Source: G965267605 sp965267605
GTDB lineage: Bacteria > Bacteroidota > Bacteroidia > Flavobacteriales_E > Vicingaceae
NCBI GenBank assembly: GCA_965267605.1
Contig: OZ254088.1
Location: forward strand, 3,038,001 to 3,102,000
Reading direction: 5' to 3'
DNA length: 64,000 nucleotides
The notes below the pieces were generated by a model. That model did no database searches. It was not told the origin of the DNA and worked only from the letters and a program-made list of their open reading frames with translations. Both the position numbers and the translations under genes were made by a program. Of the stretch, positions 34,482-42,933 are shown piece after piece; position 1 is the stretch's first letter, and each line of letters opens with the position of its first letter.

Positions 34482-34946
34482 ATGAATCGAATCAAACACT
34501 TGTTACCGGCAATCATCTTCATTGCAGTAACCACAATTCTCTCAACAAGAGTAGCGGCACAAGACAAAGCGCCTGCTTCTATTGACCTAATGAACGTACC
34601 CAACGAATCGCTCGTTCTTGAGGCAGACCCGACTGAAAAGGCGGTCATGTTCCGTAAGGTTGAAAAGCCCTGGGGCCAAACCAAAAAGAAAAGTGCGCTG
34701 TTGGCTGCTGGACTAAATTGGGTGCTACCCGGGGCGGGATATCTGTATACGCACCAGAAACCGGTTGGCGTTAGCCTTGGTATGATGGCGGGTGCGGCAG
34801 GACTTACCTATACCGAGCTGGAACTGCAGAAAAAACAACCAGACCTATACCCGATCATGTTCGGTAGTGTATTGGTGTTGAACACAAGTTTGGCTATCGA
34901 CACCTTTATCAAAGTGAAGAAGAACAACGAAAAACTAGGACAATGA
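34482..34946 (+). CDS. Membrane protein, first of a tandem paralogous pair
   Basis: 154 residues from ATG 34482 (ATG 34449 is possible). A signal peptide ends near RVAAQDK (residue 26). From about residue 70 (KKSALLAAGLNWVLPGAGYLY) three hydrophobic segments follow that match the whole of the next protein. The N-terminal half (residues 27-68) is extra and has no recognised motif. GxGYLY resembles the turn of TM2-like and DUF5683-like proteins, a weak call. It overlaps the next gene by ATGA. Confidence 0.72.
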   Translation: MNRIKHLLPAIIFIAVTTILSTRVAAQDKAPASIDLMNVPNESLVLEADPTEKAVMFRKVEKPWGQTKKKSALLAAGLNWVLPGAGYLYTHQKPVGVSLGMMAGAAGLTYTELELQKKQPDLYPIMFGSVLVLNTSLAIDTFIKVKKNNEKLGQ

Positions 34947-35215
34947 GGAAGAAGAACGCATGGCTTTCAGCAATCCTGAACTTCTTTTTTATGGGACCAG
35001 GATACCTGTATAATGGCAACAGAAAGACGCTTGGTATTTTTCTTACTTTGGGTGCATTCATGCTCACTTATGTAGAGCTGCAACTGCAGGCAATTGGTGA
35101 AATGAAGCTGTATGGAATTATGTTTAGCGCGGTCTTCATTGTGAATACCGTTCTTGCCATCGATGGCTACAAAGAAGCCAAAGCAATTAATGAGAAGTAC
35201 GAACTAACTACCTAA
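34943..35215 (+). CDS. Small membrane protein, second of a tandem paralogous pair
   Basis: 90 residues with three hydrophobic segments. By eye about two residues in five match the C-terminal half of the preceding protein: LN...GxGYLY, LTYxELQLQ, YxIMF, NTxLAID and NEK align in order. Its lack of a signal peptide and its coupling to the first copy suggest a partial duplication followed by divergence. It is followed after two nt by the YCII gene. Confidence 0.75.
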   Translation: MRKKNAWLSAILNFFFMGPGYLYNGNRKTLGIFLTLGAFMLTYVELQLQAIGEMKLYGIMFSAVFIVNTVLAIDGYKEAKAINEKYELTT

Positions 35216-35217
35216 GT

Positions 35218-35559
35218 ATGGAAGATTATATGTTGCTGCTGAGTGACGGTCCAAAGCCGGACCCGAACATGTCCGAAGAAGACAAACAGCGGTCAATGAA
35301 CAAATACCTGGAATGGCTACAGCATCTGATGGAGAAGGGAATTCTTAAAGCAGGAAACCCATTGGGCAATGAAGGCGTTGTTTTGTCAAACAACGATGGA
35401 GTTGTAACAGATGGGCCCTTCACGGAGACGAAAGAATCCATTGGAGGATACTTCATTCTTCAAGCCCAATCTCTTGAAGAAGCAGTAGCCATCGCCAGAA
35501 CCAATCCTCATCTGATGGCGGGCGGAAAGGTGGAAGTGCGACAAGTGCTCCCCATCTAA
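35218..35559 (+). CDS. YCII-related (DGPF domain) protein
   Basis: 113 residues. The DGPF motif is exact (TDGPFTETKESIGGYFILQA), followed by the conserved segment LEEAVAIARTNPHL. The fold is a ferredoxin-like dimer; the enzymatic role is unproven. Genes of this family very often sit beside ECF42 sigma factors, as here. Confidence 0.93.
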   Translation: MEDYMLLLSDGPKPDPNMSEEDKQRSMNKYLEWLQHLMEKGILKAGNPLGNEGVVLSNNDGVVTDGPFTETKESIGGYFILQAQSLEEAVAIARTNPHLMAGGKVEVRQVLPI

Positions 35560-35580
35560 AGTTTGCCGCATGTATATTTA

Positions 35581-35607
35581 GGCGTAGCATTGTGCTGCGC
35601 CTTTTTT
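35581..35607 (+). terminator. Terminator-like hairpin abutting the ECF42 start codon
   Basis: Stem GGCGTAGCA / TGCTGCGCC (nine pairs, one G-T wobble), TTG loop, then exactly six T that run into the ATG at 35608. A promoter-like TATATTTA (35573-35580) lies just before the stem, so a transcript from that promoter would begin inside the stem and escape it. Confidence 0.75.
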
Positions 35608-36864
35608 ATGACCAGCAATCAACACCATATCATCACCACATTTTACCGGGAGCACTCCGGCAAACTGTATGCGGCCCTTGCCCGGGTATTAGGCGTGAAC
35701 CGCATTGAGCTTATCGAAGATGTTGTTCAGGACACTATGCTCAAGGCACTAGAGGCATGGCAACGAAAGGGTACCCCAAAGGATCCTGCTCCGTGGCTTT
35801 TTAAAACGGCCAGAAACACGCTGATTGATCTACTGAGAAAGGAGCAGGTTAGACAAGGTGAGGGCACTGTAAGTGACGAAGAACTTGCGGTTTTACAGTC
35901 GTACGCGGAGGGCATTGAGGGCCTGGGTGAAATTCTCAATGACGATGTACTAAGGACTATTTTCAGCTGTTGCGACCCGGCAGTTTCTGCGGAGACCCAA
36001 CTCGGCATGACCCTTCGGTTGGTATGCGGAATGAACACAAATGATGTTGCAGCGGCCCTACTTAAAACTCCTGACACTACTGGTAAGCTCATACGAAGGG
36101 GCAAGCAACGCTTAGCGGAAACAGGCATCATTACGGACCTTTCTGCTAACCATATTCAACAGCGTTTGAGCACCGTATTGCGTACGATCTACCTGCTATT
36201 CAACAATGGGTTCAAAGCCGCTTCTGGCGATACATTGTTGAGGGTTGACCTGTGTGTAGAAGCCATTCGTCTTGCCAGAATATTGGCACGACACGAACTA
36301 ACAGACAACACTGAGACTCACGCATTCCTGTCACTTCTCCTGTTTCATGCGGTTCGATTTCCGGAAAGAATCAACGATGACGGATCGCTTAAAAGACTGG
36401 AAGATCAGGAACGGAGCAACTACATTGCTGAACTGCTGGAAGAAGCTCAAAATGAACTCAACATTGCGGCTCAAGGAAATGAATTGTCTCGGTATCACCT
36501 GGAGGCAGGTATCGCAGCATGTCATTCTTTTGCCAACACCTACGAGGAAACAGATTGGCAAACGATCCTTCAACACTATGACCTATTGGTTCAGGTAGAC
36601 CCATCACCGGTGGTTAAACTCAACAGAATAGTTGCGGTCTTGCACAACCACGGGGTGGAGCTGGCACAGAAAGCACTGACGGAACTCAGGAAGGAAACCA
36701 ATATGCTTGAGCAATATTATCCCATGTACTGCCTGACTGCGGAGCTCGCTTTGCAAAAGGGGAAACCTGAACGAGCAAGGGAAGAGCTAAAGCAAGCGAA
36801 AAGTCTGGCCAACAATGAGGTGGAGAAAGCCTTTATCGACTATAGACTGGAATCACTGCACTAA
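35608..36864 (+). CDS. ECF42-like sigma factor with C-terminal TPR-like extension
   Basis: 418 residues from ATG 35608. Sigma region 2 is REHSGKLYAALARVLGVNRIELIEDVVQDTMLKALEAW through PAPWLFKTARNTLIDLLR; region 4 is LGMTLRLVCGMNTNDVAAALLKTPDTTGKLIRRGKQRL. A long helical C-terminal domain (about 190-418) is diagnostic of the ECF41/42 type, and its regulatory role replaces a separate anti-sigma factor. The YCII gene lies 49 nt upstream. The stop overlaps pabA/trpG from the other strand by 12 nt. I chose this ATG because upstream codons would run through the hairpin. Confidence 0.93.
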   Translation: MTSNQHHIITTFYREHSGKLYAALARVLGVNRIELIEDVVQDTMLKALEAWQRKGTPKDPAPWLFKTARNTLIDLLRKEQVRQGEGTVSDEELAVLQSYAEGIEGLGEILNDDVLRTIFSCCDPAVSAETQLGMTLRLVCGMNTNDVAAALLKTPDTTGKLIRRGKQRLAETGIITDLSANHIQQRLSTVLRTIYLLFNNGFKAASGDTLLRVDLCVEAIRLARILARHELTDNTETHAFLSLLLFHAVRFPERINDDGSLKRLEDQERSNYIAELLEEAQNELNIAAQGNELSRYHLEAGIAACHSFANTYEETDWQTILQHYDLLVQVDPSPVVKLNRIVAVLHNHGVELAQKALTELRKETNMLEQYYPMYCLTAELALQKGKPERAREELKQAKSLANNEVEKAFIDYRLESLH

Positions 36865-37422
36865 CCAATTGTTGATCATCTGTTTCCCAAAGGGCGTAAG
36901 TACAGACTCTGGATGAAACTGTATACCGGTGAGCTGCGTGTTTTTAACGCGAAGACTCATGATATGCCCTTCTTTATCCTGAGCGGTCACTTCGATCTCT
37001 GGAGGCAGCCCTTTTGGGGAAACAACCCAGCTATGGTACCGACCAACTTCGAATGAAGACGGCAACTGTGCGTATAGGGGCTCATCATCAACGAGTGTGG
37101 TTATTGTGGTTGCAACACCGTGATAAACTGTTGAAAGGTTGGCGAGCTTTGCACCGTGAACTTCGGCAATAGCTTGATGACCAAGGCATACACCAAGTAT
37201 AGGTTTGTCTTTGCCGTGAACCTGAATCACATCATGAATAACACCCGCATCCACGGGAAGTCCAGGTCCGGGAGACAACACAATACGATCGTAAGCCGCA
37301 GCATCATCAACTGTAAGTTTATCGTTACGTACAACCGCGATGTCTTCATCTGATAATTCCCGCAGGTAATGGTACAGGTTATAAGTGAACGAGTCGTAGC
37401 TGTCAATAAGCAAAATGGACAT
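36853..37422 (-). CDS. pabA: Anthranilate/aminodeoxychorismate synthase glutaminase subunit
   Basis: Class I glutamine amidotransferase that supplies ammonia to the chorismate-using partner (TrpE or PabB). 189 residues from ATG 37422. The catalytic triad is Cys79 in LGVCLGHQ, His170 and Glu172 in QFHPESVLT; DSYDSFTYNLYHYL at the start and SPGPGLP are typical. With no trpE, pabB or pabC nearby, tryptophan versus folate use cannot be decided; pabA/trpG subunits often serve both. Confidence 0.93.
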   Translation of the reverse strand: MSILLIDSYDSFTYNLYHYLRELSDEDIAVVRNDKLTVDDAAAYDRIVLSPGPGLPVDAGVIHDVIQVHGKDKPILGVCLGHQAIAEVHGAKLANLSTVYHGVATTITTLVDDEPLYAQLPSSFEVGRYHSWVVSPKGLPPEIEVTAQDKEGHIMSLRVKNTQLTGIQFHPESVLTPFGKQMINNWLVQ

Positions 37423-37430
37423 ACCGTGAA

Positions 37431-37463
37431 AATAAAAAGAAAGGCCCACCTAAACGGTGGACC
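37431..37463 (-). terminator. Intrinsic terminator after gldM
   Basis: On the minus strand the stem GGTCCACC / GGTGGGCC (one wobble) with a five-nt loop is followed by TTTCTTTTTATT. It separates gldM from pabA downstream. Confidence 0.8.
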
Positions 37464-37487
37464 CTTCACCCCGGGATTCCCAACTTA

Positions 37488-39113
37488 TTATTTTACCTGG
37501 ATGGTGATGGTCTTGGCGGTATGGATGTTTCCCGCAACATCTTTAACCTTGATATTGGTGATCCAAAGAATATCTCCTTTTCGCACACGCGGAATGACCT
37601 GTGCCAAACGTCCGGTATTGAGGGAATTTCCACGGATGTTTTTGTATTCATCTATGAACTGAGAACTTGACTTCTTATGTTCCACATCAAACTTTACAAC
37701 AGTTAAAGGAAGACTGAACATGAAGCTGGAAGCGTAGAGTCCGCGTAACTTTCTCAGACCTCTAACCTCCGCGGCTCTTAGCTTAGCCAGGTCGCCAGAC
37801 TCGGCCCTGCCGATTTTAGCTTTAGGCTTAGGAAGCTTCTTCGCCTTGTAATTGATGGATCCAATCGGGGTCACACTACCATCCTTGTTTTTTACAGAAC
37901 ATTTTATCGCCACATTTCTCGGTGAGGTTCTGCTTAGTTTACATATGTACTTCCCATCAGTTGATTTGCGAATCGTGTTCCCTGAACCACTAATGCTGAC
38001 CATTAGATTCTCAGAAGGCACACCGGGAACAGAAATATCCATTTTCATGTCCGGACCCATATACAGTATGTTCATATCCAAGGGAGAAACAACCAATGCC
38101 GGTTTAGCCACCAGATAGTTTTGCTCGAACGGGAACCACTTCACAGAACCGTCTTGTTTTTGAAGCTTGATCGCTCCTTGCACTTGATGCTGCCCTTGCG
38201 CGGTGGCCGGGATACTGATTTTCCCTAAACCAGCGGTTACATCCAACGTGTCGTACACGTTGGTAAGGTTGCCTTCTTCATCAAGCTCGCCAAGCATAAT
38301 TTCCGGTTTCAGGGTTTTACTAAAAGCAGCCAGAAGCACATCCGCTTCGAATGCCTGACCCTGTAGCACGTAGTTGCTTGAAGCAAGCACCTTAGAGGTT
38401 ACTGTATCAAAGGGCAGAATGTCCTCGTTCAATTCTGCGGTCAACTTATTCAACACTTCGTATTCCATGTTGCGGACATCAGACTCAAGCTTGGAGAGCA
38501 GCGCAACTGATGCGGCCAACGGGGTATGGTAGAAATTATTGATTTCCCACGTTTGGGTTCCTTCCTCGGTTTGCACATCCGCCAGATCCATTTCCAGGTT
38601 CATCTGTGAACGGTCTTCTTCATCCAACACAGAAAGCAAAGACGCTGTCATTCCCTGAAGCATTTGCTTCAACTCTTTCGCCTTTCCTTTGGAACCATCA
38701 TCAGTGTCTTCTACCATGATGTAGGTTGGAATATCGTAGTTGTCTACGCTTTCGGTATGCTCAAGGGTTAAGACAGAATCGCATGGATAAGGAATTCCCG
38801 CTGTTTCAGCTATAAGCAACTGCTTGAGCTCCTCTATATACGTAATGGCATCGTTTGACGTTGCCTTCACTTTTTGAGCACGCTCCCATATGGATGCTAC
38901 CCTTTTAGGGTCTAACGATTTTCTTTTGTCAAGATCCGCGTAGATCATGCTGTTCTTGTGATCGTAATTGGTTACGGTTCTTTCAAGTCCGTCATTGACC
39001 AATAAAAATGCTTTGACGATTTCTTTTGAAACGTTTAGCGCTAACAGTGCAGTCAGTACCAGGTACATCATGCCGATCATTTTCTGCCGCGCAGATAATT
39101 TTCCTCCTGCCAT
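37488..39113 (-). CDS. gldM: GldM-type type IX secretion/gliding protein
   Basis: 541 residues. The start MAGGKLSARQKMIGMMYLV with a transmembrane helix at about residues 12-28, then a long periplasmic part with KRVASIWERAQKVKATS, matches GldM/PorM, the rod that with GldL forms the proton-driven motor of T9SS. Usual length is about 510-520, so this one is slightly longer. Orthologues normally sit in gldKLMN; here neither gldL upstream nor gldN downstream is present, so this may be a divergent GldM paralogue outside the main operon. A terminator follows directly. Confidence 0.88.
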   Translation of the reverse strand: MAGGKLSARQKMIGMMYLVLTALLALNVSKEIVKAFLLVNDGLERTVTNYDHKNSMIYADLDKRKSLDPKRVASIWERAQKVKATSNDAITYIEELKQLLIAETAGIPYPCDSVLTLEHTESVDNYDIPTYIMVEDTDDGSKGKAKELKQMLQGMTASLLSVLDEEDRSQMNLEMDLADVQTEEGTQTWEINNFYHTPLAASVALLSKLESDVRNMEYEVLNKLTAELNEDILPFDTVTSKVLASSNYVLQGQAFEADVLLAAFSKTLKPEIMLGELDEEGNLTNVYDTLDVTAGLGKISIPATAQGQHQVQGAIKLQKQDGSVKWFPFEQNYLVAKPALVVSPLDMNILYMGPDMKMDISVPGVPSENLMVSISGSGNTIRKSTDGKYICKLSRTSPRNVAIKCSVKNKDGSVTPIGSINYKAKKLPKPKAKIGRAESGDLAKLRAAEVRGLRKLRGLYASSFMFSLPLTVVKFDVEHKKSSSQFIDEYKNIRGNSLNTGRLAQVIPRVRKGDILWITNIKVKDVAGNIHTAKTITIQVK

Positions 39114-39141
39114 GAGTTCAATTTTTAAGGTTAGTAACTAA

Positions 39142-39196
39142 GGGGCTGTTTAGTCGGTGTAAGCGCTTGTCCATGGATCGCCAACTCAACAGCCCC
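39142..39196. repeat. Inverted repeat in the gldM leader
   Basis: Perfect 9-bp arms GGGGCTGTT (39142-39150) and AACAGCCCC (39188-39196) with a 37-nt loop that itself holds AGCGCT and CCATGG palindromes. It lies 29-83 bp before gldM, on the leader side. Confidence 0.5.
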
Positions 39197-39279
39197 ACTG
39201 TAAATAGATAAAGCCTACTCCTTAAATGCAGGGTGTGGAAAAAGATACAAGTGAGATGAAAACGGGTGTTGTAAAAAAG

Positions 39280-39287
39280 TAGCTTTG
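39280..39287 (+). promoter_or_regulatory. Bacteroidota -7 box for the small YwqK-repeat gene
   Basis: TAGCTTTG fits TAnnTTTG and ends 15 nt before the ATG at 39303. Confidence 0.5.
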
Positions 39288-39302
39288 CGGCAAAACCAAA
39301 CT

Positions 39303-39863
39303 ATGAGAACTAACCTCTTAATCCTGTTACCACTGTTTTGCGCAGTAGTTTGCGTCAAGGCGCAGACCCACGAAATTGTTTACGGAGATAAACTGTACAT
39401 GAGTAAGGTTTATCTGATTCTAGGAGAAAGCAAACAGAGCGTTGAACGCTTTGTATTAAACAAGAACGTCACAGATGGAGAATGGAAGATCTACCGGACA
39501 GATAAGAAGGAAAAGGTAAAGAGTGAAGGCGCGGTTAAGAAGGGCGTGAAAGATGGTACATGGAAAGACTACGGAAAAAACGGAAGGCTATCAAAAACCA
39601 CTGAGTATAGGGCTGGAGTGATGCACGGCAAGGAAGTTTACTACAACCAAAAGAACGGAGACGCATTGCTTCAATACGAATACAAGAACGGTGCTAAGGA
39701 TGGTTATTACTTTATCAATTACGCCAATGGGGTCAAATGGCAAGATGGCTACTTCACCGCAGGCACACCCAATGGTACCTGGAGAAACTGGGACAAGAAA
39801 GGGAAATTGGTGCGGACTGTAACTTACTCCACGGGCAAGTTCGTTAAAGAGGAAAAGCACTGA
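39303..39863 (+). CDS. Small secreted YwqK/MORN-repeat protein
   Basis: 186 residues from ATG 39303. A signal peptide ends near CVKAQ (residue 18). About five 23-residue YwqK-like repeats follow (VKDGTWKDYGKNGRLSKT, GAKDGYYFINYANGVKW). Same repeat type as the protein at 25368-26891 but much shorter. It stands alone, upstream of the MBOAT gene by 78 nt. Confidence 0.82.
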   Translation: MRTNLLILLPLFCAVVCVKAQTHEIVYGDKLYMSKVYLILGESKQSVERFVLNKNVTDGEWKIYRTDKKEKVKSEGAVKKGVKDGTWKDYGKNGRLSKTTEYRAGVMHGKEVYYNQKNGDALLQYEYKNGAKDGYYFINYANGVKWQDGYFTAGTPNGTWRNWDKKGKLVRTVTYSTGKFVKEEKH

Positions 39864-39941
39864 TTTAATACCGCAATTGTATTTTGTTAGGCTAAAGCAA
39901 GCATCTGTGAATTGCTTTGGGCCACATTAGCTTAGTTTTTC

Positions 39942-41378
39942 ATGCTGTTCAACTCCATAGAGTTTCTGCTGTTTCTCCCTGTTGTTTTCTTCCTGTACTG
40001 GGCGATTGGGAAGAAGCAGCTGAATCTTCAGAACGTACTTCTACTAGTCAGCAGCTACGTTTTTTATGGGTGGTGGGATGTTCGATTCTTAACGCTGATC
40101 CTGGCCAGTACAGTTGTAGACTATGTGGTTGGAATAGGCCTGTCTTCATCTGGCAACGTGAAGGCAAGGAAAGCACTTCTGGGATTAAGTCTTTTGCTTA
40201 ACCTTGGTTTGCTGGGAGTATTCAAGTATTTCGACTTCTTCTCCGATAGTCTGCAAACTGCTCTATTGGGCCTGGGTTATGAGGTGGATTTGTTAACGCT
40301 TGAATTGGTATTGCCTGTGGGTATCAGTTTTTACACCTTTCAAACCCTAAGCTATTCCATAGATGTTTACAAGGGCAAGTTAGATGCAACACGCAATTTT
40401 GTCGCTTTTGCCGCTTATGTTTCTTTCTTTCCGCAGCTTGTAGCGGGGCCAATTGAGCGGGCTACCAATTTGCTTCCGCAGTTTCTAAAAGAACGACAGT
40501 TTGATTACTCTCAAGCGGTAAGTGGTGTTTACCAAATGGTCTGGGGATTGTTCAAAAAGATTGTTATTGCAGATACTTGCGCACCGATCGTCAACACCAT
40601 TTTTGGCGATTATGCATCACAAGATCCCATTACATTGTGGATTGGAGCGGTGTTGTTCGCTTTCCAGATTTATGGTGATTTCTCCGGTTACTCTGATATC
40701 GCGATTGGTTGTGCCAGGTTCTTTGGAATAAGACTTCAAGACAACTTCAAGTACCCATATTTTTCTCGCGATATAGCTGAATTTTGGCGGAGGTGGCACG
40801 TTTCCCTGTCTCAGTGGTTCAGAGACTACCTCTACATTCCATTAGGAGGTAGCCAAGCGGGAGTGGGCAGATCATTGATTAATGTGCTTATCATTTTTCT
40901 TGTTAGTGGTTTTTGGCATGGTGCGAATTGGACCTTTACAGCATGGGGAGCGCTTCATGCGTTATACTTTGTGCCGCTATTTCTTTTTGGAAAGAACAGG
41001 AAGCACCGCTCTCAGGTGGCCGAGGGTAAATTATTTGTATCCCTGAAGGATCTGTTTTCAATCCTATTCACATTTGCACTGGTTGTATTCGCGTGGGTTG
41101 TTTTTCGGTGCGAGTCAATACATGAGGCGTGGGATTATTGGAAAGGAATGTTAGACGTATCGGTATTGGCAGTTCCGCGGAGAATGTACCTGATAACTTT
41201 CGGGTTTATCGGATTAATGTTGCTGGTGGAGTGGCTGCACAGAGACCGATCGTTTGGTCTGGATCTCCAAAAATGGAAGATGCCCAAACTATTAAAGCTC
41301 GTTCTGGTATACGCTGTGATCATACTTACTTATTACCAGATTGGGGAACCTCAGGAATTCATCTACTTCCAATTCTGA
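39942..41378 (+). CDS. MBOAT family O-acyltransferase (AlgI/DltB-like)
   Basis: 478 residues with about eleven hydrophobic segments. LPVGISFYTFQTLSYSIDVY, FPQLVAGPIERA, GDFSGYSDIAIGCARFFG, FWRRWHVSLSQWFRDYLYIPLGG and the catalytic His in LVSGFWHGANWTF are the MBOAT signatures. It passes an acyl (often acetyl) group across the membrane to a surface polymer, usually with an SGNH-type partner, and the broken SGNH-like gene directly downstream is the likely partner. The polymer is unknown. Confidence 0.93.
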   Translation: MLFNSIEFLLFLPVVFFLYWAIGKKQLNLQNVLLLVSSYVFYGWWDVRFLTLILASTVVDYVVGIGLSSSGNVKARKALLGLSLLLNLGLLGVFKYFDFFSDSLQTALLGLGYEVDLLTLELVLPVGISFYTFQTLSYSIDVYKGKLDATRNFVAFAAYVSFFPQLVAGPIERATNLLPQFLKERQFDYSQAVSGVYQMVWGLFKKIVIADTCAPIVNTIFGDYASQDPITLWIGAVLFAFQIYGDFSGYSDIAIGCARFFGIRLQDNFKYPYFSRDIAEFWRRWHVSLSQWFRDYLYIPLGGSQAGVGRSLINVLIIFLVSGFWHGANWTFTAWGALHALYFVPLFLFGKNRKHRSQVAEGKLFVSLKDLFSILFTFALVVFAWVVFRCESIHEAWDYWKGMLDVSVLAVPRRMYLITFGFIGLMLLVEWLHRDRSFGLDLQKWKMPKLLKLVLVYAVIILTYYQIGEPQEFIYFQF

Positions 41379-41379
41379 T

Positions 41380-42372
41380 ATGCGGAGATTTCTGAAGACC
41401 ATATCATTTTCCTTAGCACCATTGGTTGCTATACTGGCTGTGCTAATTCTGTGGGATCCATTCAAAGTATTTCTTGCATACGACAATTACTATACGCCAA
41501 CAGATTTCGTAGCGCTGAACCGTGAGAACGTTTGTGTATCAACGCTGGAAAAGAACCGTGAGACACACAATTTCAATGCGTTCATTTTTGGAAGTTCAAG
41601 GTCGCAGTCCATTAAGTGTTCCGTTTGGCGACAATACTTCGATGAGTCGTTCGAGCCTTTCCACTTCGATGCCAGCGCGGAGAATATTCAAGGGGTTCGT
41701 TCGAAGTAGGCGTACCTTGACCGAAACAATTACACGCTGGATCACGTGATTTTGGTATTAGACCCGAGTGTACTTAAATCAAAAGACCGCCCTTCAAGCC
41801 ATATATACACAACACCCCTTGCCATCAAAGGCCATGGATGGCTTGATTTCTACGTTGATAACCTCTACGCGTCTACGTCTGTGGATTTCGTGCGTGGTTA
41901 TATTGACTATAGCAGGAATGGAGTCAAGAAACCATACATGGAAAAGCTGTTCAGGATCAGTGAAGTTGCCTCTATGGGAGACCCAGTTACCTGTGACAAG
42001 CACGTGAGCTATGAGCTTAGATTGGCTAAGGACAGCTCGAAATTCTGGAAAGAAATGCTTCCTAAAATCCGCGCTGCAGAAAGAAAGACATATTCGGAAG
42101 TGTTGGATACAATCACTTTAAGAAACCTGGTTATGATCAATAACACGTTCGTGAAGTACGGAACCAGGGTGGAAGTTGTAGTTGCACCGGTTTACAATGA
42201 GAAGGGAATTTCAGGTAAACTTCCTGCGTTTCTGAACTTGCTATTTGGCAGAGAACACGTGCATGACTTTAGCAACGACGATTCCTACACAAAAGACCCA
42301 AGGAATTTCTACGACCCCAATCACTTCAGATCAGCGTGCGGTGCAAGAATGTTAAGATCGGTGTACCAGTAA
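41380..42372 (+). pseudogene. SGNH-hydrolase-like partner of MBOAT, split by an in-frame amber codon
   Basis: The start codon is one nt after the MBOAT stop. The reading frame runs 109 codons (signal-anchor helix, then the SGNH block I-like FIFGSSRSQSI near residue 73), meets TAG at 41707-41709, and continues open in the same frame to 42372 with AYLDRNNYTLDH then VILVLDPSVL. The C-terminal block V-like motif is YDPNHFRSACG. Nothing else is broken, so one base change would restore it. It may be a real recent pseudogene, a readthrough gene, or a sequencing error. Confidence 0.85.
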
Positions 42373-42377
42373 TTCAG

Positions 42378-42800
42378 CTATCGCAACTCCTTCAGGTTTC
42401 TGAGCAATAACTCTTTCACGTTCTCCACGTTGTAGCCCGACACAGTAAAAATCTCAATGATACGTTGAACGTTTCCCTCAATAGAGGATTCATGTTCATG
42501 GGTAGAGGTAAATACCCGCATGGCCCAATCAGGAAACAACCGCTCATTTCGGGAGTCAAACTTGATTAGATGGGTGACCTCATGCGTTGCATCGGCAGAG
42601 ATATTTGTCATCAGCTGATCCAGCGGTTCTTTCTGCCCTTCAATGTACTGCATAAATGACCCGTCATTGAAATTCAAAAATCCGGTAATACCGTGATCAC
42701 GGTTCTTCTCGATGGCAAGCTGTTCGAGGGCTGAGAGCCTGTCCGCATCGTAATCAACCAGGGCGTTGCTCACATATATGAGTGAGTAGATCGAATTCAT
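42378..42800 (-). CDS. BLUF-domain blue-light sensor
   Basis: 140 residues from ATG 42800, a stand-alone BLUF domain binding FAD. The flavin-site residues can be placed at Tyr9 (LIYVS), Asn33 and Gln51 (FMQYIEG), with the conserved Trp near 92 in FPDWAMRVF. ITGFLNFNDGSFMQYIEG is the family core. No effector domain is fused, so it must act through a partner. There is no photolyase or cryptochrome adjacent. It ends six nt from the stop of the SGNH-like gene. Confidence 0.92.
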   Translation of the reverse strand: MNSIYSLIYVSNALVDYDADRLSALEQLAIEKNRDHGITGFLNFNDGSFMQYIEGQKEPLDQLMTNISADATHEVTHLIKFDSRNERLFPDWAMRVFTSTHEHESSIEGNVQRIIEIFTVSGYNVENVKELLLRNLKELR

Positions 42801-42933
42801 AGTAAGAGGGTAGCACATCGAAGATAGTCAAAATACGTACGTATAAATACCTATAAGACAGGCCATCAAAAAGCATGACTTTAACGCGACAAATTTTATA
42901 AATCGGTTCATTTCCTCTTCTTATCTTTCTTGT

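Noticed and set aside
41743..41760. ATCACGTGAT core
   Set aside because: Palindromic CACGTG without the TGTT and AACA flanks; chance level for this size of sequence.
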